From Larkinella sp051857545 (GTDB lineage: Bacteria; Bacteroidota; Bacteroidia; Cytophagales; Spirosomataceae), in the NCBI RefSeq assembly GCF_051857545.1, contig NZ_JBPZHB010000014.1, forward strand, positions 82,772-146,771: a stretch of DNA of 64,000 nucleotides, read 5' to 3'. This document shows, one piece after another, positions 1 through 8,254 of this stretch. A program made the position numbers and the translations under genes. Positions within the stretch are counted from its first letter, which is position 1. Each line of letters begins with the position of its first letter. The notes under the pieces were generated by a model. It saw only the letters and a list, made by a program, of their open reading frames with translations, ran no database searches and was not told the origin of the DNA.

Positions 1-452
1 ACTTCGTTTGGCAGGGAAGAGGTCGCCAGTAATTGCATGATGGGCTGATCGCTGGGCGATATTTTCGACAGCGACGGGGTTTCCACATCCTCGGGCAAGT
101 CGCTCACCATTTTGTTGATGGCCCGCTGGGCATCTTCCAGCGCCTTATCGACATCGGTACCCGGTTTAAAACCGACGATAATAACGGAGGCATTCTCGAA
201 CGAATTGGCCTTTATGTCGTCGAGGTTGTCGAGGCCGGAAATGGCGTCTTCCAGCTTTTTACTGACTTCCGTTTCGACTTCCGATGGAGCCGCTCCGGGA
301 TAAACCGTGGTGATGGTGATGGTGGGTACCGAAAATTCCGGCAACAACTCATAACTCAACATCTGGTAGGAAAATATGCCGCCGATGGTCAATATCGCGA
401 AGAGCACGATAATCATCGAGGGGCGCTTGATGATGGTTTCGAAGAAGTTCAT
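1..452 (-). CDS. RND efflux pump inner-membrane subunit, N-terminal part (cut by window edge)
   Basis: The reverse strand from the ATG at 450-452 reads about 150 residues of an AcrB/MexB-type proton-driven RND transporter: a short cytoplasmic start (MNFFETIIKRPSMIIVLF), the first membrane helix, then the periplasmic porter segment with the family-typical stretches LLPEFSVPTITI, YPGAAPSEVE and KLEDAISGLDNL. The remainder, normally about 1000 residues, lies beyond position 1. It is the last visible gene of a minus-strand operon after the TolC and membrane fusion genes, so the three should form one tripartite pump spanning both membranes. Substrate cannot be read from this fragment. Family assignment is firm. 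Confidence 0.9.
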   Translation of the reverse strand, partial: MNFFETIIKRPSMIIVLFAILTIGGIFSYQMLSYELLPEFSVPTITITTVYPGAAPSEVETEVSKKLEDAISGLDNLDDIKANSFENASVIIVGFKPGTDVDKALEDAQRAINKMVSDLPEDVETPSLSKISPSDQPIMQLLATSSLPNE

Positions 453-463
453 AGACTTTTTTA

Positions 464-543
464 TTGAGTGATTGAGTCAATGAGCGATTGAGTGAAGAGC
501 TGATACGTGGTGTCACTCAATCGCTCAATCACTTATTCACTCA
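464..543. repeat. Intergenic inverted repeat between RND and MFP genes
   Basis: The spacer between the two pump genes is almost wholly self-complementary. Perfect 14-bp arms lie at 482-495 (GAGCGATTGAGTGA) and 513-526, with a 17-nt loop. Further GATTGAGTGA-like units on both sides could extend the pairing. It may act as an operon-internal processing or stabilising hairpin; there is no T-run typical of a terminator. Confidence 0.6.
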
Positions 544-549
544 ATAATT

Positions 550-1599
550 TCATTGTGCATTGACTAACGTGCCGTTCTGTAAGTTGATCTGACCGCTGGT
601 GACCACTTGATCGCCCGCTTTCAGACCCTTCGTGATTTCGTAAAACTGGTTGGTCGTGGCACCGATTTCCACCGTTTTGAGAACCGCTTTGCCGTTTTCA
701 ACCACATATACCTGCGGAGCTTTGGCGGAACCCAGAATGGCCTGACGGGGAATGGCCAGTGTTTGCGTTTTTAGCTTGTTCTGGTTGGCAATGGAACCGT
801 ACATACCGGCTTTCAGCGGATTGGCACCGGAGTTGTTCACCGTAATCTGAACCGGGTAGTTGTGGGCGGCATCGCCTTCAGCACCGATCATCGTCACGCG
901 TCCCGTAAACCGGACGTTGGGATACACCTCGGTTTCGATGGGCAGAGACTGGCCAACGCGGAACTGATTGATGGCTTTTTCCGGTACATCGACCACCAGT
1001 TTCAGCGACGAAATATCGGTAATTTTGGCAATCGGGGAACCGACGGAAACGACCGAACCTTTTTCCACCATTTTCTGGGTTACGATGCCCGAGAAAGGAG
1101 CGGTGACGGTCGTGTTGGCAATCTGCTTTTTGAGTTGCTTGATCTGTGCTTCGGTGGCCCGGATGTTCAGTTGCGCCCGTTCGAGGTTGATGGCCGGGGT
1201 GGCATCGCCTTTCACCAGCGCTTCATACCGCCGAACGTCGTTCTGGTAGCCTTCCAGGGTCACTTGCAGGGCTTCGATCTGGTAGTGAAGTTGTTCGTCG
1301 TCTAGCTTGGCAATCAGGCGGTTTGCGCCAACCAGTTGGCCTTCTTCAATCGGCAACTGCGTGATTTGTCCACCGGCCTGGGGCCGGATTTCGACTTCGC
1401 GGTTGGGCGAAAACGAACCCAGGAACAGGGTTTCTTCCGACAGGTTGCGGAGCTCGGCTACGGCCGTCCGCACGCCCACTTTCAGGTCGGCGTCGGGTTT
1501 ATAGACTTTGGCTTCTACTTTTTCTTTGTTGTCGAGGAGCGTCCAGGCAGTCAGGCCGAGGGTGCCAACGAGAACCAGTACAATGATGATGCGTTTCAT
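550..1599 (-). CDS. RND efflux periplasmic adaptor (membrane fusion protein)
   Basis: A 349-residue HlyD/AcrA-type adaptor. An N-terminal hydrophobic anchor (about residues 4-22) is followed by a barrel-sandwich (lipoyl-like) half motif around VEIRPQAGGQITQLPIEEGQ, a helical hairpin (about 95-155), the second lipoyl half (TVTAPFSGIVTQKMVEKGSV), a beta-barrel and a C-terminal membrane-proximal domain. It would link the inner-membrane RND subunit to TolC. It lies 21 bp after the tolC-like gene and 97 bp before the pump gene, in the usual Bacteroidota order. Length is normal for the family. No lipobox cysteine is visible, so it is probably held by the N-terminal helix. Confidence 0.93.
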   Translation of the reverse strand: MKRIIIVLVLVGTLGLTAWTLLDNKEKVEAKVYKPDADLKVGVRTAVAELRNLSEETLFLGSFSPNREVEIRPQAGGQITQLPIEEGQLVGANRLIAKLDDEQLHYQIEALQVTLEGYQNDVRRYEALVKGDATPAINLERAQLNIRATEAQIKQLKKQIANTTVTAPFSGIVTQKMVEKGSVVSVGSPIAKITDISSLKLVVDVPEKAINQFRVGQSLPIETEVYPNVRFTGRVTMIGAEGDAAHNYPVQITVNNSGANPLKAGMYGSIANQNKLKTQTLAIPRQAILGSAKAPQVYVVENGKAVLKTVEIGATTNQFYEITKGLKAGDQVVTSGQINLQNGTLVNAQ

Positions 1600-1620
1600 G
1601 GTATTAACAGATTGTGTGTG

Positions 1621-2940
1621 TTATGGATTGACAATGAGGTTTCCGGTGGCTTTTTTCCAGTCCAGTTCGGCCGACCGAAAGGCGACCAGGGTGCTGAGGT
1701 AGGTGTTCTGGGCGTTGCGCAGCTCGTCTTCCGTCTGGATGACTTCGCTGATGCCGACCGTGCCCTCCTTAAATTGAAGTTGCGTTTGGGTGTAGATTTT
1801 TTCGGCGAGCGTTACCTGAGCGCGGTTGGTGGTGAGATTCCGTTGTTCCACCAGCAGTTTGTTTTGGGCGTTGGTCACGTCCATCGTAATCGACTCGCGG
1901 GTTTGCTGGAGTTGGGTTTCGAGTTTCTGGTTGTCGAGTTTTTTCTGGATCACTCTGGATTTGCGGGCCAACCCGTCGAACACGTTCCAGTTCAGTTGCA
2001 GACCCACCCAATACCCCGGCACATTTTTGAGGTAGGAATTATCTCCGCCGATGGCATACACCGTACTGTTGGCAACGCCATAGGCCGAAACCGTGGGTAA
2101 AAAACCGGCTTTGATGTTTTGGAGATCCAACGCGTTGAGGGCTTTCTGACGGTCGAGGAGCAGCAGATCGGTGCGGTTGATGGCGGGGGCTTCGAAAGCC
2201 ACCGTCGGCGTTGTTTCATCGATCTGGGTCAGCACCGCCAGCGGCTCGCTTTGCGGGGTTCCGGTCAGGTATTTCAGCAGGTTCAGCAGTTGGTTGTAGG
2301 TCGCCTGCAACGATTCGATCTGCGTTTCCGATGCGGTTTTGCTCAATCGCAGCCGGTCGACATCCACGCCTTTCGCCAGTTGATTCTGCCGCTGGAGATC
2401 CGTAATCTGGATCATCTTATCGGATGAAACGATGTTCCGGCGCAGAAAAGCCATTTGCTGGGCCGTCGTTTGCAGGTTGTAGTAGGTAGCGGCCACGTTA
2501 TACGCGACGTCTTCTTTCACCTGCCGGGTTTGTAGTGCCGACACTTCGCGGCTGGTTTTGGCGGCTTTCAACCCGATCATGACCGACGGGTTATACAACG
2601 CCTGGGAAGCCTGCACCGAAGTGGAAAGATTGTAGGGAAGACCGAACGCCAGGGTTTGGTATGAACCTTCGGGGCCACCAAAGGCCGATGCGGGAACAAC
2701 CTGGCCCGGAATTTTCAGATACCGTTTGTAATCACCGGTCAGGTTGACGGAGGGTCTTGCCCCGGCTTTTACTTCGGCAATGCGGGCTTCCGTTTTGGTT
2801 TCGTCAAATTGGGCCGACTGCACGCTTAGGTTGCTGGTGAGGGCCTTGTCGATCAGTTGCTGGAGTGTAAGATCCTGAGCCTGAGTGAGTGTGCTGGTGA
2901 AAGCGAGTATCAGGCCGAGATACCATGGTGTGCGTTTCAT
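1621..2940 (-). CDS. TolC-family outer membrane efflux protein
   Basis: A 439-residue protein with a cleavable signal peptide (cleavage near LTQAQ, about residue 22) and two tandem OEP repeats rich in long helices (ANQ and Q/E heptads, for example around residues 175-240 and 335-415), as expected for the trimeric TolC channel-tunnel. It is the first structural gene after the TetR gene at 3043-3666 and is preceded by a perfect 20-bp palindrome 67 bp upstream of its start, so it and the two pump genes are probably the target of that regulator. The function in drug or metabolite export is by family; the substrate is unknown. Confidence 0.93.
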   Translation of the reverse strand: MKRTPWYLGLILAFTSTLTQAQDLTLQQLIDKALTSNLSVQSAQFDETKTEARIAEVKAGARPSVNLTGDYKRYLKIPGQVVPASAFGGPEGSYQTLAFGLPYNLSTSVQASQALYNPSVMIGLKAAKTSREVSALQTRQVKEDVAYNVAATYYNLQTTAQQMAFLRRNIVSSDKMIQITDLQRQNQLAKGVDVDRLRLSKTASETQIESLQATYNQLLNLLKYLTGTPQSEPLAVLTQIDETTPTVAFEAPAINRTDLLLLDRQKALNALDLQNIKAGFLPTVSAYGVANSTVYAIGGDNSYLKNVPGYWVGLQLNWNVFDGLARKSRVIQKKLDNQKLETQLQQTRESITMDVTNAQNKLLVEQRNLTTNRAQVTLAEKIYTQTQLQFKEGTVGISEVIQTEDELRNAQNTYLSTLVAFRSAELDWKKATGNLIVNP

Positions 2941-3006
2941 ATCAAAAAATGTAAGTAAAGCGGATGGTGGACTAAAAACTGGATTTTCGGATGATTAAAT
3001 TGTTTG

Positions 3007-3026
3007 ATTTAATCAATTGATTAAAT
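3007..3026. promoter_or_regulatory. Perfect 20-bp palindrome, putative TetR operator (efflux operon)
   Basis: ATTTAATCAATTGATTAAAT is perfectly self-complementary and lies in the gap between the TetR gene and the tolC-like gene. The same core occurs at 3736-3753, 5365-5382 and 6090-6107, always beside one of the two paralogous TetR genes or its downstream operon. Confidence 0.7.
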
Positions 3027-3042
3027 GGGGTGCAAAAAAATA

Positions 3043-3666
3043 TCAGGTAACGGGTTCAGGCTTAAAAAGATACTCGCAAATCATGTCTTTGACGTATTCC
3101 ATGTGGCGGGTGGCGAAGGCATTAAAACCGGCCTCGTCCAGTCCCTGGGCCAGCATCGTCATCGGTTTGGACACAAACAGAAACTGGATGTTGGCAATTA
3201 TCATCGTCAGGATGTGGTGCGAATCGATCGGAGTGATGATCCCCTGCGCAATGGCATCTTCAATTTGCTGGTGAAAAATCGACTCCGGAACCTGTTTGGC
3301 CATCCCGATCGTTCCGTACAGCCTTTCCGGATTCAGGCGCAGCTCGTTCATGATAAAAATGGTCAGATTCGGATTCTGCATCATCATCTGAAACTGGTGA
3401 TCCATCAGTTTCGATATTTTATCGCGCAGACTGATGGGCTGGTTGATCAGTTCGAGCATGCCCTTGAACATCAGGGTGCATACATCATTAAAAATCGACT
3501 GAAACAGCTTCTCCTTGCTGCGGAAATAATAATTCATCAGCGCACTGTTAATGCCGGCTGCCTGCGCAATATCCCGCGTCGTCGTACCATCGAAGCCCTT
3601 TTCAAGAAACACGGTTTTGGCCGCTTCCTTGATGCGTTCTTCGGTTGTGTCAGTGAGGCATTTCAT
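3043..3666 (-). CDS. TetR/AcrR-family repressor, efflux-linked paralogue 1
   Basis: An N-terminal helix-turn-helix (TTRDIAQAAGINSALMNYYF, about residues 26-45) is followed by a helical ligand-binding domain. I start at the ATG 3664-3666 (MKCLTDTTEERIKEA). The in-frame ATG at 3690 overlaps a very good promoter -7 element, and the paralogue at 5398-6021 also begins MKC. The DNA-binding helices differ from the paralogue by a single Q/K, and the ligand domains are also nearly the same, so the two are a recent duplication and should bind the same operator. It sits 103 bp upstream of the TolC gene with a palindrome between. Likely role: repressor of the RND pump and of itself. Confidence 0.92.
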   Translation of the reverse strand: MKCLTDTTEERIKEAAKTVFLEKGFDGTTTRDIAQAAGINSALMNYYFRSKEKLFQSIFNDVCTLMFKGMLELINQPISLRDKISKLMDHQFQMMMQNPNLTIFIMNELRLNPERLYGTIGMAKQVPESIFHQQIEDAIAQGIITPIDSHHILTMIIANIQFLFVSKPMTMLAQGLDEAGFNAFATRHMEYVKDMICEYLFKPEPVT

Positions 3667-3687
3667 GGTGTTGGTAGAATGACGGGT

Positions 3688-3719
3688 CAAAGGTAAAGTC
3701 GCGAAATCGGATAAGCAAA
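3688..3719 (-). promoter_or_regulatory. Bacteroidota-type promoter of TetR gene 1
   Basis: On the minus strand TTTG (3716-3719), a 20-nt spacer and TACCTTTG (3688-3695) match the consensus TTTG-N19/20-TAnnTTTG. The start codon chosen for the TetR gene lies 21 nt downstream. The operator palindrome begins 16 nt upstream of the TTTG box, the same distance as in the paralogous promoter. Confidence 0.75.
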
Positions 3720-3735
3720 CATTTTAATCAAAAAA

Positions 3736-3753
3736 TTTAATCAATTGATCAAA
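3736..3753. promoter_or_regulatory. Putative TetR operator upstream of TetR gene 1
   Basis: TTTAATCAATTGATCAAA is one mismatch from the perfect palindrome found at 3008-3025 and 6090-6107. An extra half-site (TTAATCA) lies at 3724-3730. Its position just upstream of the -33 box suits autoregulation. Confidence 0.65.
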
Positions 3754-3821
3754 ACGATTGATTAGCGGTTTTTGATCTCTTTAAGCGGTTTTTAACGGGT
3801 TTGAATCGTACCCATAGCGGG

Positions 3822-4538
3822 CTAGGCCTGCATCCGGCCGGATTTTTTCAAATACCGCACAAGCAGGTACAACACCAGCCAAAAGGACAGAAGAAGACCC
3901 AGCAGGGTGTACCGGTGATCGGTCTGGAATAAAACGGGATACCTCAGAAATAGAATGAGGGTGATGCCGGTGAGCCAGACATACTGGGTATTGTATTCTT
4001 TCAGCACCCACCGCACCCAGTTGAATTGCATACTGGAAAAGGTTCGCCCGATGCCGCGCAGGTCCGGAATCCAGCGGTTGACCTGGTGCGAATACTGATC
4101 GAATGCCGTGCCGAATTTATTTCTCAGAAAAGTCTCTTCGGCGATGACGATGGCCTGGTAGATGAACAGAAAAAGCGGCATGAAAACGCCCGTGAACAGC
4201 AGCGAATTGGCCAGAATGCCGACGCCCAGCAGCATCAGGACATTGCCCACATACAGCGGATTCCGGCAGTGGTTGAAGATCCCCTGCGTCACCAGCGTTT
4301 CGGCGTAGACCTTTTTGTCCTTTCCACCCCGGACGATGTACGCCAGCCCGATGGTGGCCCCCCGGATGAGCTGACCACTGACCGTAATCAACAGACCCAA
4401 ACCGATGGGCCAGATATAAAACGAGGGGCCGAAAACCGCCGGCGAAAAAATCGGGGGTGACGGAATAAACAGGGCTAAATACAGAAAAATGAAAATCAGA
4501 TTCCGGTATTTAAAGAAGAAGTTTCCGATTCCGATCAT
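3822..4538 (-). CDS. Isoprenylcysteine/phospholipid-type membrane methyltransferase family protein
   Basis: 238 residues with about six predicted membrane helices. The central motif HCRNPLYVGNVLMLLG followed by EETFLRNKFG and YSHQV matches the SAM-binding core of the ICMT/PEMT membrane methyltransferases, where the first His, RxPxYxG and the downstream EE/Y contact SAM. The start overlaps the stop of the cmoA gene by 4 bp (ATGA), so the two are translationally coupled. The substrate cannot be inferred: bacterial members methylate lipids or remain uncharacterised. Its C-terminal third has two further helices beyond the shortest family members. Confidence 0.75.
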   Translation of the reverse strand: MIGIGNFFFKYRNLIFIFLYLALFIPSPPIFSPAVFGPSFYIWPIGLGLLITVSGQLIRGATIGLAYIVRGGKDKKVYAETLVTQGIFNHCRNPLYVGNVLMLLGVGILANSLLFTGVFMPLFLFIYQAIVIAEETFLRNKFGTAFDQYSHQVNRWIPDLRGIGRTFSSMQFNWVRWVLKEYNTQYVWLTGITLILFLRYPVLFQTDHRYTLLGLLLSFWLVLYLLVRYLKKSGRMQA

Positions 4539-5305
4539 GACGTTGCCTGGTTTTTTACCGCAATGATGCCGGCGAAATTATACCATTGAAAAAAGGTTTC
4601 GACGTGTGAAAAGCCCGTTTCCTGCAACAGAAGGCGGTTTTCCGACAGTTTATAAGGAATCAGAACGTTTTCCAGGGCTTCCCGTTTCTGGGAAATTTCC
4701 AGCTCGCTGTAGTGTTGCCGGCGTTTGTAATCGTAGTAATAGGTGATGTAGTCGCGGTTAAACTGGTGGTCTTCCGTGAGGATTTTTTCCACCAGGATCA
4801 GCGCACCCCCCGGCACGAGACCATCGAATATTTTCTTCAGAACTTTCTGTCGGTGAATCGGCCGGATGAACTGGAGCGTCAGGCATAGCACCACCACCGA
4901 GGCATTGCTGATGGCAACATCCTGCTGAATATCGCCCGCCAAAAGCTTATAGGGCCGAGAGATGCCGAGTTCCTGGAGTTTTACTTCACATTTTTTCAGC
5001 ATCTCCGCCGAATCATCGATGCCGATGAAGCGAATGTCGTTGGGAATCCGGCGGTTCATGTTGATGAGCGTCGTGCCGGTCGAACAGCCCAGGTCGTAGA
5101 CATCGGTGCCGGGTTGGGTATAATCGACCGCCAGTTCACCGATCATTCGCTGAATCTCTTCGTAGAACGGAACCGAGCGATTGACCATGTCGTCGAAAAC
5201 ATTCGCTACGGTTTGTCCAAACTTAAAATCGGATACTTTACTAATTTCTTCTTTAAAAACGGTGTCGTGCCTGAACGCCTGTAGATGAGAGTTGGCCTGT
5301 GTCAT
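4535..5305 (-). CDS. cmoA: Carboxy-S-adenosyl-L-methionine synthase-like methyltransferase (CmoA family)
   Basis: 256 residues. The class I SAM fold motif VYDLGCSTGTTLINM (about residues 87-101), IGIDDSAEML, and the C-terminal signature YSELEISQKREALENVLIPY resemble CmoA, which converts SAM and prephenate to carboxy-SAM for 5-oxyacetyluridine modification of wobble tRNA. No cmoB partner is in the window. The gene is 92 bp downstream of TetR paralogue 2, with an imperfect operator between, and overlaps the membrane methyltransferase gene by 4 bp. This context, regulator plus lipid-type methyltransferase, is unusual for a tRNA enzyme, so a related small-molecule role remains possible. Confidence 0.8.
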   Translation of the reverse strand: MTQANSHLQAFRHDTVFKEEISKVSDFKFGQTVANVFDDMVNRSVPFYEEIQRMIGELAVDYTQPGTDVYDLGCSTGTTLINMNRRIPNDIRFIGIDDSAEMLKKCEVKLQELGISRPYKLLAGDIQQDVAISNASVVVLCLTLQFIRPIHRQKVLKKIFDGLVPGGALILVEKILTEDHQFNRDYITYYYDYKRRQHYSELEISQKREALENVLIPYKLSENRLLLQETGFSHVETFFQWYNFAGIIAVKNQATS

Positions 5306-5364
5306 GTCATTGGGTAATTAAGCCATTGATTGAAGAAGGTTTTATGAGTGATTAAATCGACCGG

Positions 5365-5382
5365 TTTAATCATCTGATTAAG
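5365..5382. promoter_or_regulatory. Putative TetR operator upstream of cmoA
   Basis: TTTAATCATCTGATTAAG keeps both half-sites of the TetR palindrome but differs in the centre. A second half-site pair (ATTAAA-N8-TTTAAT, 5351-5370) overlaps it. It lies 60 bp upstream of the cmoA start, matching the 67 bp seen in front of the TolC gene. Confidence 0.55.
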
Positions 5383-5397
5383 GCGCGAACAAAAAAA

Positions 5398-6021
5398 TTA
5401 CGAACTCAGTTCGGGTTTGAAAAGATAATCGCAGATCATGTCTTTGACGTACTCCATGTGGCGGGTGGCGAAGGCGTTAAAACCCGCTTCGTCCAGTCCC
5501 TGGGCCAGCATCGTCATCGGTTTGGACACAAACAGAAACTGGATGTTGGCAATGATCATCGTCATGATGTGGTGCGAATCGATCGGGGTAATGATCCCCT
5601 GCGCAATGGCATCTTCAATCTGCTGGTGAAAAATCGACTCCGGTAGCTTTTTGGCCATGCCAACGGTGGCATACAGCCGTTCCGGATTCCGGTGCAATTC
5701 ATTCATGATGAAGATGGTCAGATTTGGATTCTGCATCATCATCTGAAACTGGTGATCCATCAGTTTCGATATTTTATCGCGTAGACTGACGGGCCGATTG
5801 ACCAGATCGAGCATGCCCTCGAACATCAGCGTACACATGTCATTGAAAATCGACTGAAACAGCTTCTCTTTGCTGCGGAAATAATAGTTCATCAACGCAC
5901 TGTTGATCCCAGCCGCTTTGGCAATATCCCGCGTCGTCGTACCATCAAAGCCCTTTTCAAGAAACACGGTTTTGGCCGCTTCCTTGATGCGTTCTTCGGT
6001 TGATTCTGAGATGCACTTCAT
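5398..6021 (-). CDS. TetR/AcrR-family repressor, paralogue 2
   Basis: A close duplicate of the gene at 3043-3666, with the same helix-turn-helix except one residue, the same ligand-domain core (MMMQNPNLTIFIMNEL) and near-identical nucleotide sequence over most of the gene. The ATG at 6019-6021 is chosen because upstream in-frame codons overlap the promoter -7 box and because it aligns with MKC of the paralogue. Divergence is concentrated in the first residues, in a short stretch after RLY, and at the C-terminus. It stands in front of cmoA and the membrane methyltransferase as paralogue 1 stands in front of the efflux genes. Confidence 0.92.
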   Translation of the reverse strand: MKCISESTEERIKEAAKTVFLEKGFDGTTTRDIAKAAGINSALMNYYFRSKEKLFQSIFNDMCTLMFEGMLDLVNRPVSLRDKISKLMDHQFQMMMQNPNLTIFIMNELHRNPERLYATVGMAKKLPESIFHQQIEDAIAQGIITPIDSHHIMTMIIANIQFLFVSKPMTMLAQGLDEAGFNAFATRHMEYVKDMICDYLFKPELSS

Positions 6022-6041
6022 TGTCCTGTTGATTAGTGGTT

Positions 6042-6073
6042 CAAATGTAGACTCTGTAAAACTAACAAACAAA
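6042..6073 (-). promoter_or_regulatory. Bacteroidota-type promoter of TetR gene 2
   Basis: On the minus strand TTTG (6070-6073), a 20-nt spacer and TACATTTG (6042-6049). Start codon 20 nt downstream. The layout is the same as in the paralogous promoter at 3688-3719. Confidence 0.75.
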
Positions 6074-6089
6074 TGCGTTAATCAAAAAG

Positions 6090-6107
6090 TTTAATCAATT
6101 GATTAAA
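6090..6107. promoter_or_regulatory. Perfect TetR operator palindrome upstream of TetR gene 2
   Basis: TTTAATCAATTGATTAAA, a perfect 18-bp palindrome, 16 nt from the -33 box, with an added TTAATCA half-site at 6078-6084 exactly as upstream of paralogue 1. Confidence 0.7.
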
Positions 6108-6267
6108 AAAAGGGTGTTCGAATGAAAACCGCCTGACCAGGGGCTATTTCGGGGAATATAAAAGTAGAAATAGGGCCTTCGGGACTTAAAGAAGCTGGAT
6201 TCGGATCGTTTTGAACGGTTTTAAGAACGAGCGCCCATTTTGGGAAGAGTGGTTCGTAAAAGTAACT

Positions 6268-7224
6268 ATGGAATATCGTAAACTGGGTAAAACTGATTTA
6301 ACCGTCTCACTTCTGAGTTTCGGAGCGTCGCCGTTGGGCAATGTTTTTGATGAAACGAACGAGGAGGAAGGGTTTCGGGCCGTTCACGCGGCCATTGACC
6401 ACGGCATTAATTTTTTCGATGTCGCGCCATTTTACGGCGACACCCTGGCCGAAAACCGCCTGGGGAAAGCCCTGAAAACGAAACGGAATTCGGTTTTTCT
6501 GGCCACAAAATGCGGTCGCTACGGGAATGGCGTGTTCGATTTTTCCTACGACCGCATCCTGCGCAGCATCGATGAATCGCTGGAACGATTGCAGACGGAG
6601 TACGTCGATTTGCTAACCGTTCACGACATCGAGTTTGGTGACCACGATCAGGTGATCCGGGAAGCGTTTCCGGCGGTGCAGAAAATAAAGGAAAGCGGGA
6701 AAGCCCGCTACGTCGGTTTTTCGGGTCTGCCGGTTCGGTACCTGGCGAAAGTCGCCCGCGAGGTCGAAGTCGATACGGTCTTGTCGTGGGGCCATTACAC
6801 GCTGCTCGCCGACGAAATCAACGACGAACTGGTGCCGCTTTCGCAGGAAAAGGGGTTTGGTTTGCTGAACGCGGCCCCGCTCATGCAGCGGATTCTGTCG
6901 GATGCACCGATTCCGGTCTGGCAAAGTTCTCCGCAAGCCGTGAAAGATTTGCAGCCGAAACTCCTGGCCCTCTGCCGGGAATACGGGCTGGCACTGAGCG
7001 ATGTGGCCTTGAAATACGCGGTCAGCCATCCGGTCATTGCCACGACCATCGTCGGCATGTCGGAGCAGCGGCAACTGGAACAGAACATCCGGGCACTCGG
7101 GTTAACGATTCCCGATGAACTTCTTCACAGGATTGAAATGCTGGTGGCCCCGGTTAAAAACCAGCTATGGTTTGAGGGAAAACCGGAAAACAACCTTCCA
7201 AAGCCCACTTTTCAACATGATTAA
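6268..7224 (+). CDS. Aldo/keto reductase, sugar 1-dehydrogenase type
   Basis: 318 residues from the ATG at 6268 (MEYRKLGKTDLTVSLLSFG is the standard family N-terminus; an upstream in-frame start at 6211 adds 19 atypical residues). The AKR tetrad is visible: Asp in FFDVAPFYG, Tyr in the same motif, Lys in FLATKCGRY and His in LLTVHDIE. The sequence resembles the L-galactose/D-threo-aldose/L-fucose dehydrogenase branch, which oxidises a free aldose at C1 to its lactone with NAD(P)+. It opens a four-gene operon: the next start codon lies inside its last codons (8-bp overlap). The neighbouring mutarotase supports a 6-deoxyhexose substrate, by inference. Confidence 0.88.
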   Translation: MEYRKLGKTDLTVSLLSFGASPLGNVFDETNEEEGFRAVHAAIDHGINFFDVAPFYGDTLAENRLGKALKTKRNSVFLATKCGRYGNGVFDFSYDRILRSIDESLERLQTEYVDLLTVHDIEFGDHDQVIREAFPAVQKIKESGKARYVGFSGLPVRYLAKVAREVEVDTVLSWGHYTLLADEINDELVPLSQEKGFGLLNAAPLMQRILSDAPIPVWQSSPQAVKDLQPKLLALCREYGLALSDVALKYAVSHPVIATTIVGMSEQRQLEQNIRALGLTIPDELLHRIEMLVAPVKNQLWFEGKPENNLPKPTFQHD

Positions 7225-8254
7225 TCAACGCGCCCTGGTGCTGGTGGAACCCGGAAAAACCGAGGTTCGGGCCATTGAAATACCGGATTTTGGACCGGAA
7301 GACGTTCTGCTACAGGTCAATATGGTCGGTTTTTGCGGGGGCGACCTGAACGGTTTTCGCGGGTTGTTCGAGTTGCAGGAATACCCGAATGTGCTGGGCC
7401 ACGAGGTGGGAGCCACCATTCTGGAAACCGGCGACCAGGTTCCCGACGCATTCAAACCGGGCATGAAAGTGACGCTCAATCCTTATTTGAACTGCGGCCA
7501 TTGTGTTTCGTGCCGGAAAGGCCGACCGAATGCCTGTCAGGATAACAAGACGATGGGTGTTCGTCGTCCGGGGGCCATGACCCGTTTTATCAGCGTGCCC
7601 TATCAGAAGCTGCATTCGTCTTCGAGCTTGTCGGTCAGGGAACTGGCGTTGGTTGAGCCGCTGACGGTCGGTTTTCATGCGGCCGCGCGGGGGCGGGTTT
7701 CGGCGGGTGAGAAAGTCGCCGTGATCGGTTGCGGCATCGTCGGGATGGGCGCCATTGCGGCCTCCGTACACCGCGGGGCCGAGGTAATTGCCATCGACAT
7801 CGACGATTCCAAAATGCGGATTGCGAAACTGGCGGGTGCTGCTCATGCTATTAATACCACGAAAGTCGATTTGCACGAAGCTCTGATGGCCATCACCGAC
7901 GGCGATGGCCCGGATGTGATCATCGAAGCGGTGGGCAACGCCACGACGTATCGTGCGGCCGTGGAAGAGGTGGCCTACACCGGGCGAGTCGTGTACATCG
8001 GCTACGCCAAAAAACCGGTTGATTACAATACCGGAACGTTTGTCCGGAAAGAAATTGAGATTCTGGGTTCCCGCAACTGCCTCGGCGATTTTCCGGATGT
8101 GATTGCGTACCTGGAAGCGGGTAAATTTCCGGTCGATGCCGTCATCAGCCGGGTGGTGTCGCTGGACGAAGCCGGTGCTGCCCTGGCCGACTGGTCGGAA
8201 AATCCGGGGCCGATTACGAAAATTATGGTTGATTTTGATAACAGTATGAATTGA
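7217..8254 (+). CDS. Zinc-type alcohol/sugar-acid dehydrogenase (MDR family)
   Basis: 345 residues from the ATG at 7217, which overlaps the end of the preceding gene. Features of zinc medium-chain dehydrogenases: a catalytic Cys in GFCGGDLNGF, the GHEVGATI motif, a four-cysteine structural zinc lobe (NCGHCVSCRKGRPNAC), a Rossmann motif (VIGCGIVGMGAIA) and an acidic residue after strand 2 (AIDIDD) favouring NAD+. It resembles sorbitol and L-galactonate/L-gulonate 5-dehydrogenase relatives. In this operon it may act on the sugar acid made from the aldo/keto reductase product. Exact substrate unknown. Confidence 0.88.
   Translation: MINQRALVLVEPGKTEVRAIEIPDFGPEDVLLQVNMVGFCGGDLNGFRGLFELQEYPNVLGHEVGATILETGDQVPDAFKPGMKVTLNPYLNCGHCVSCRKGRPNACQDNKTMGVRRPGAMTRFISVPYQKLHSSSSLSVRELALVEPLTVGFHAAARGRVSAGEKVAVIGCGIVGMGAIAASVHRGAEVIAIDIDDSKMRIAKLAGAAHAINTTKVDLHEALMAITDGDGPDVIIEAVGNATTYRAAVEEVAYTGRVVYIGYAKKPVDYNTGTFVRKEIEILGSRNCLGDFPDVIAYLEAGKFPVDAVISRVVSLDEAGAALADWSENPGPITKIMVDFDNSMN

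Noticed and set aside
33..467. 144-codon plus-strand frame at the left edge
   Set aside because: The opposite strand gives a clear RND pump N-terminus; the plus frame has no family features.
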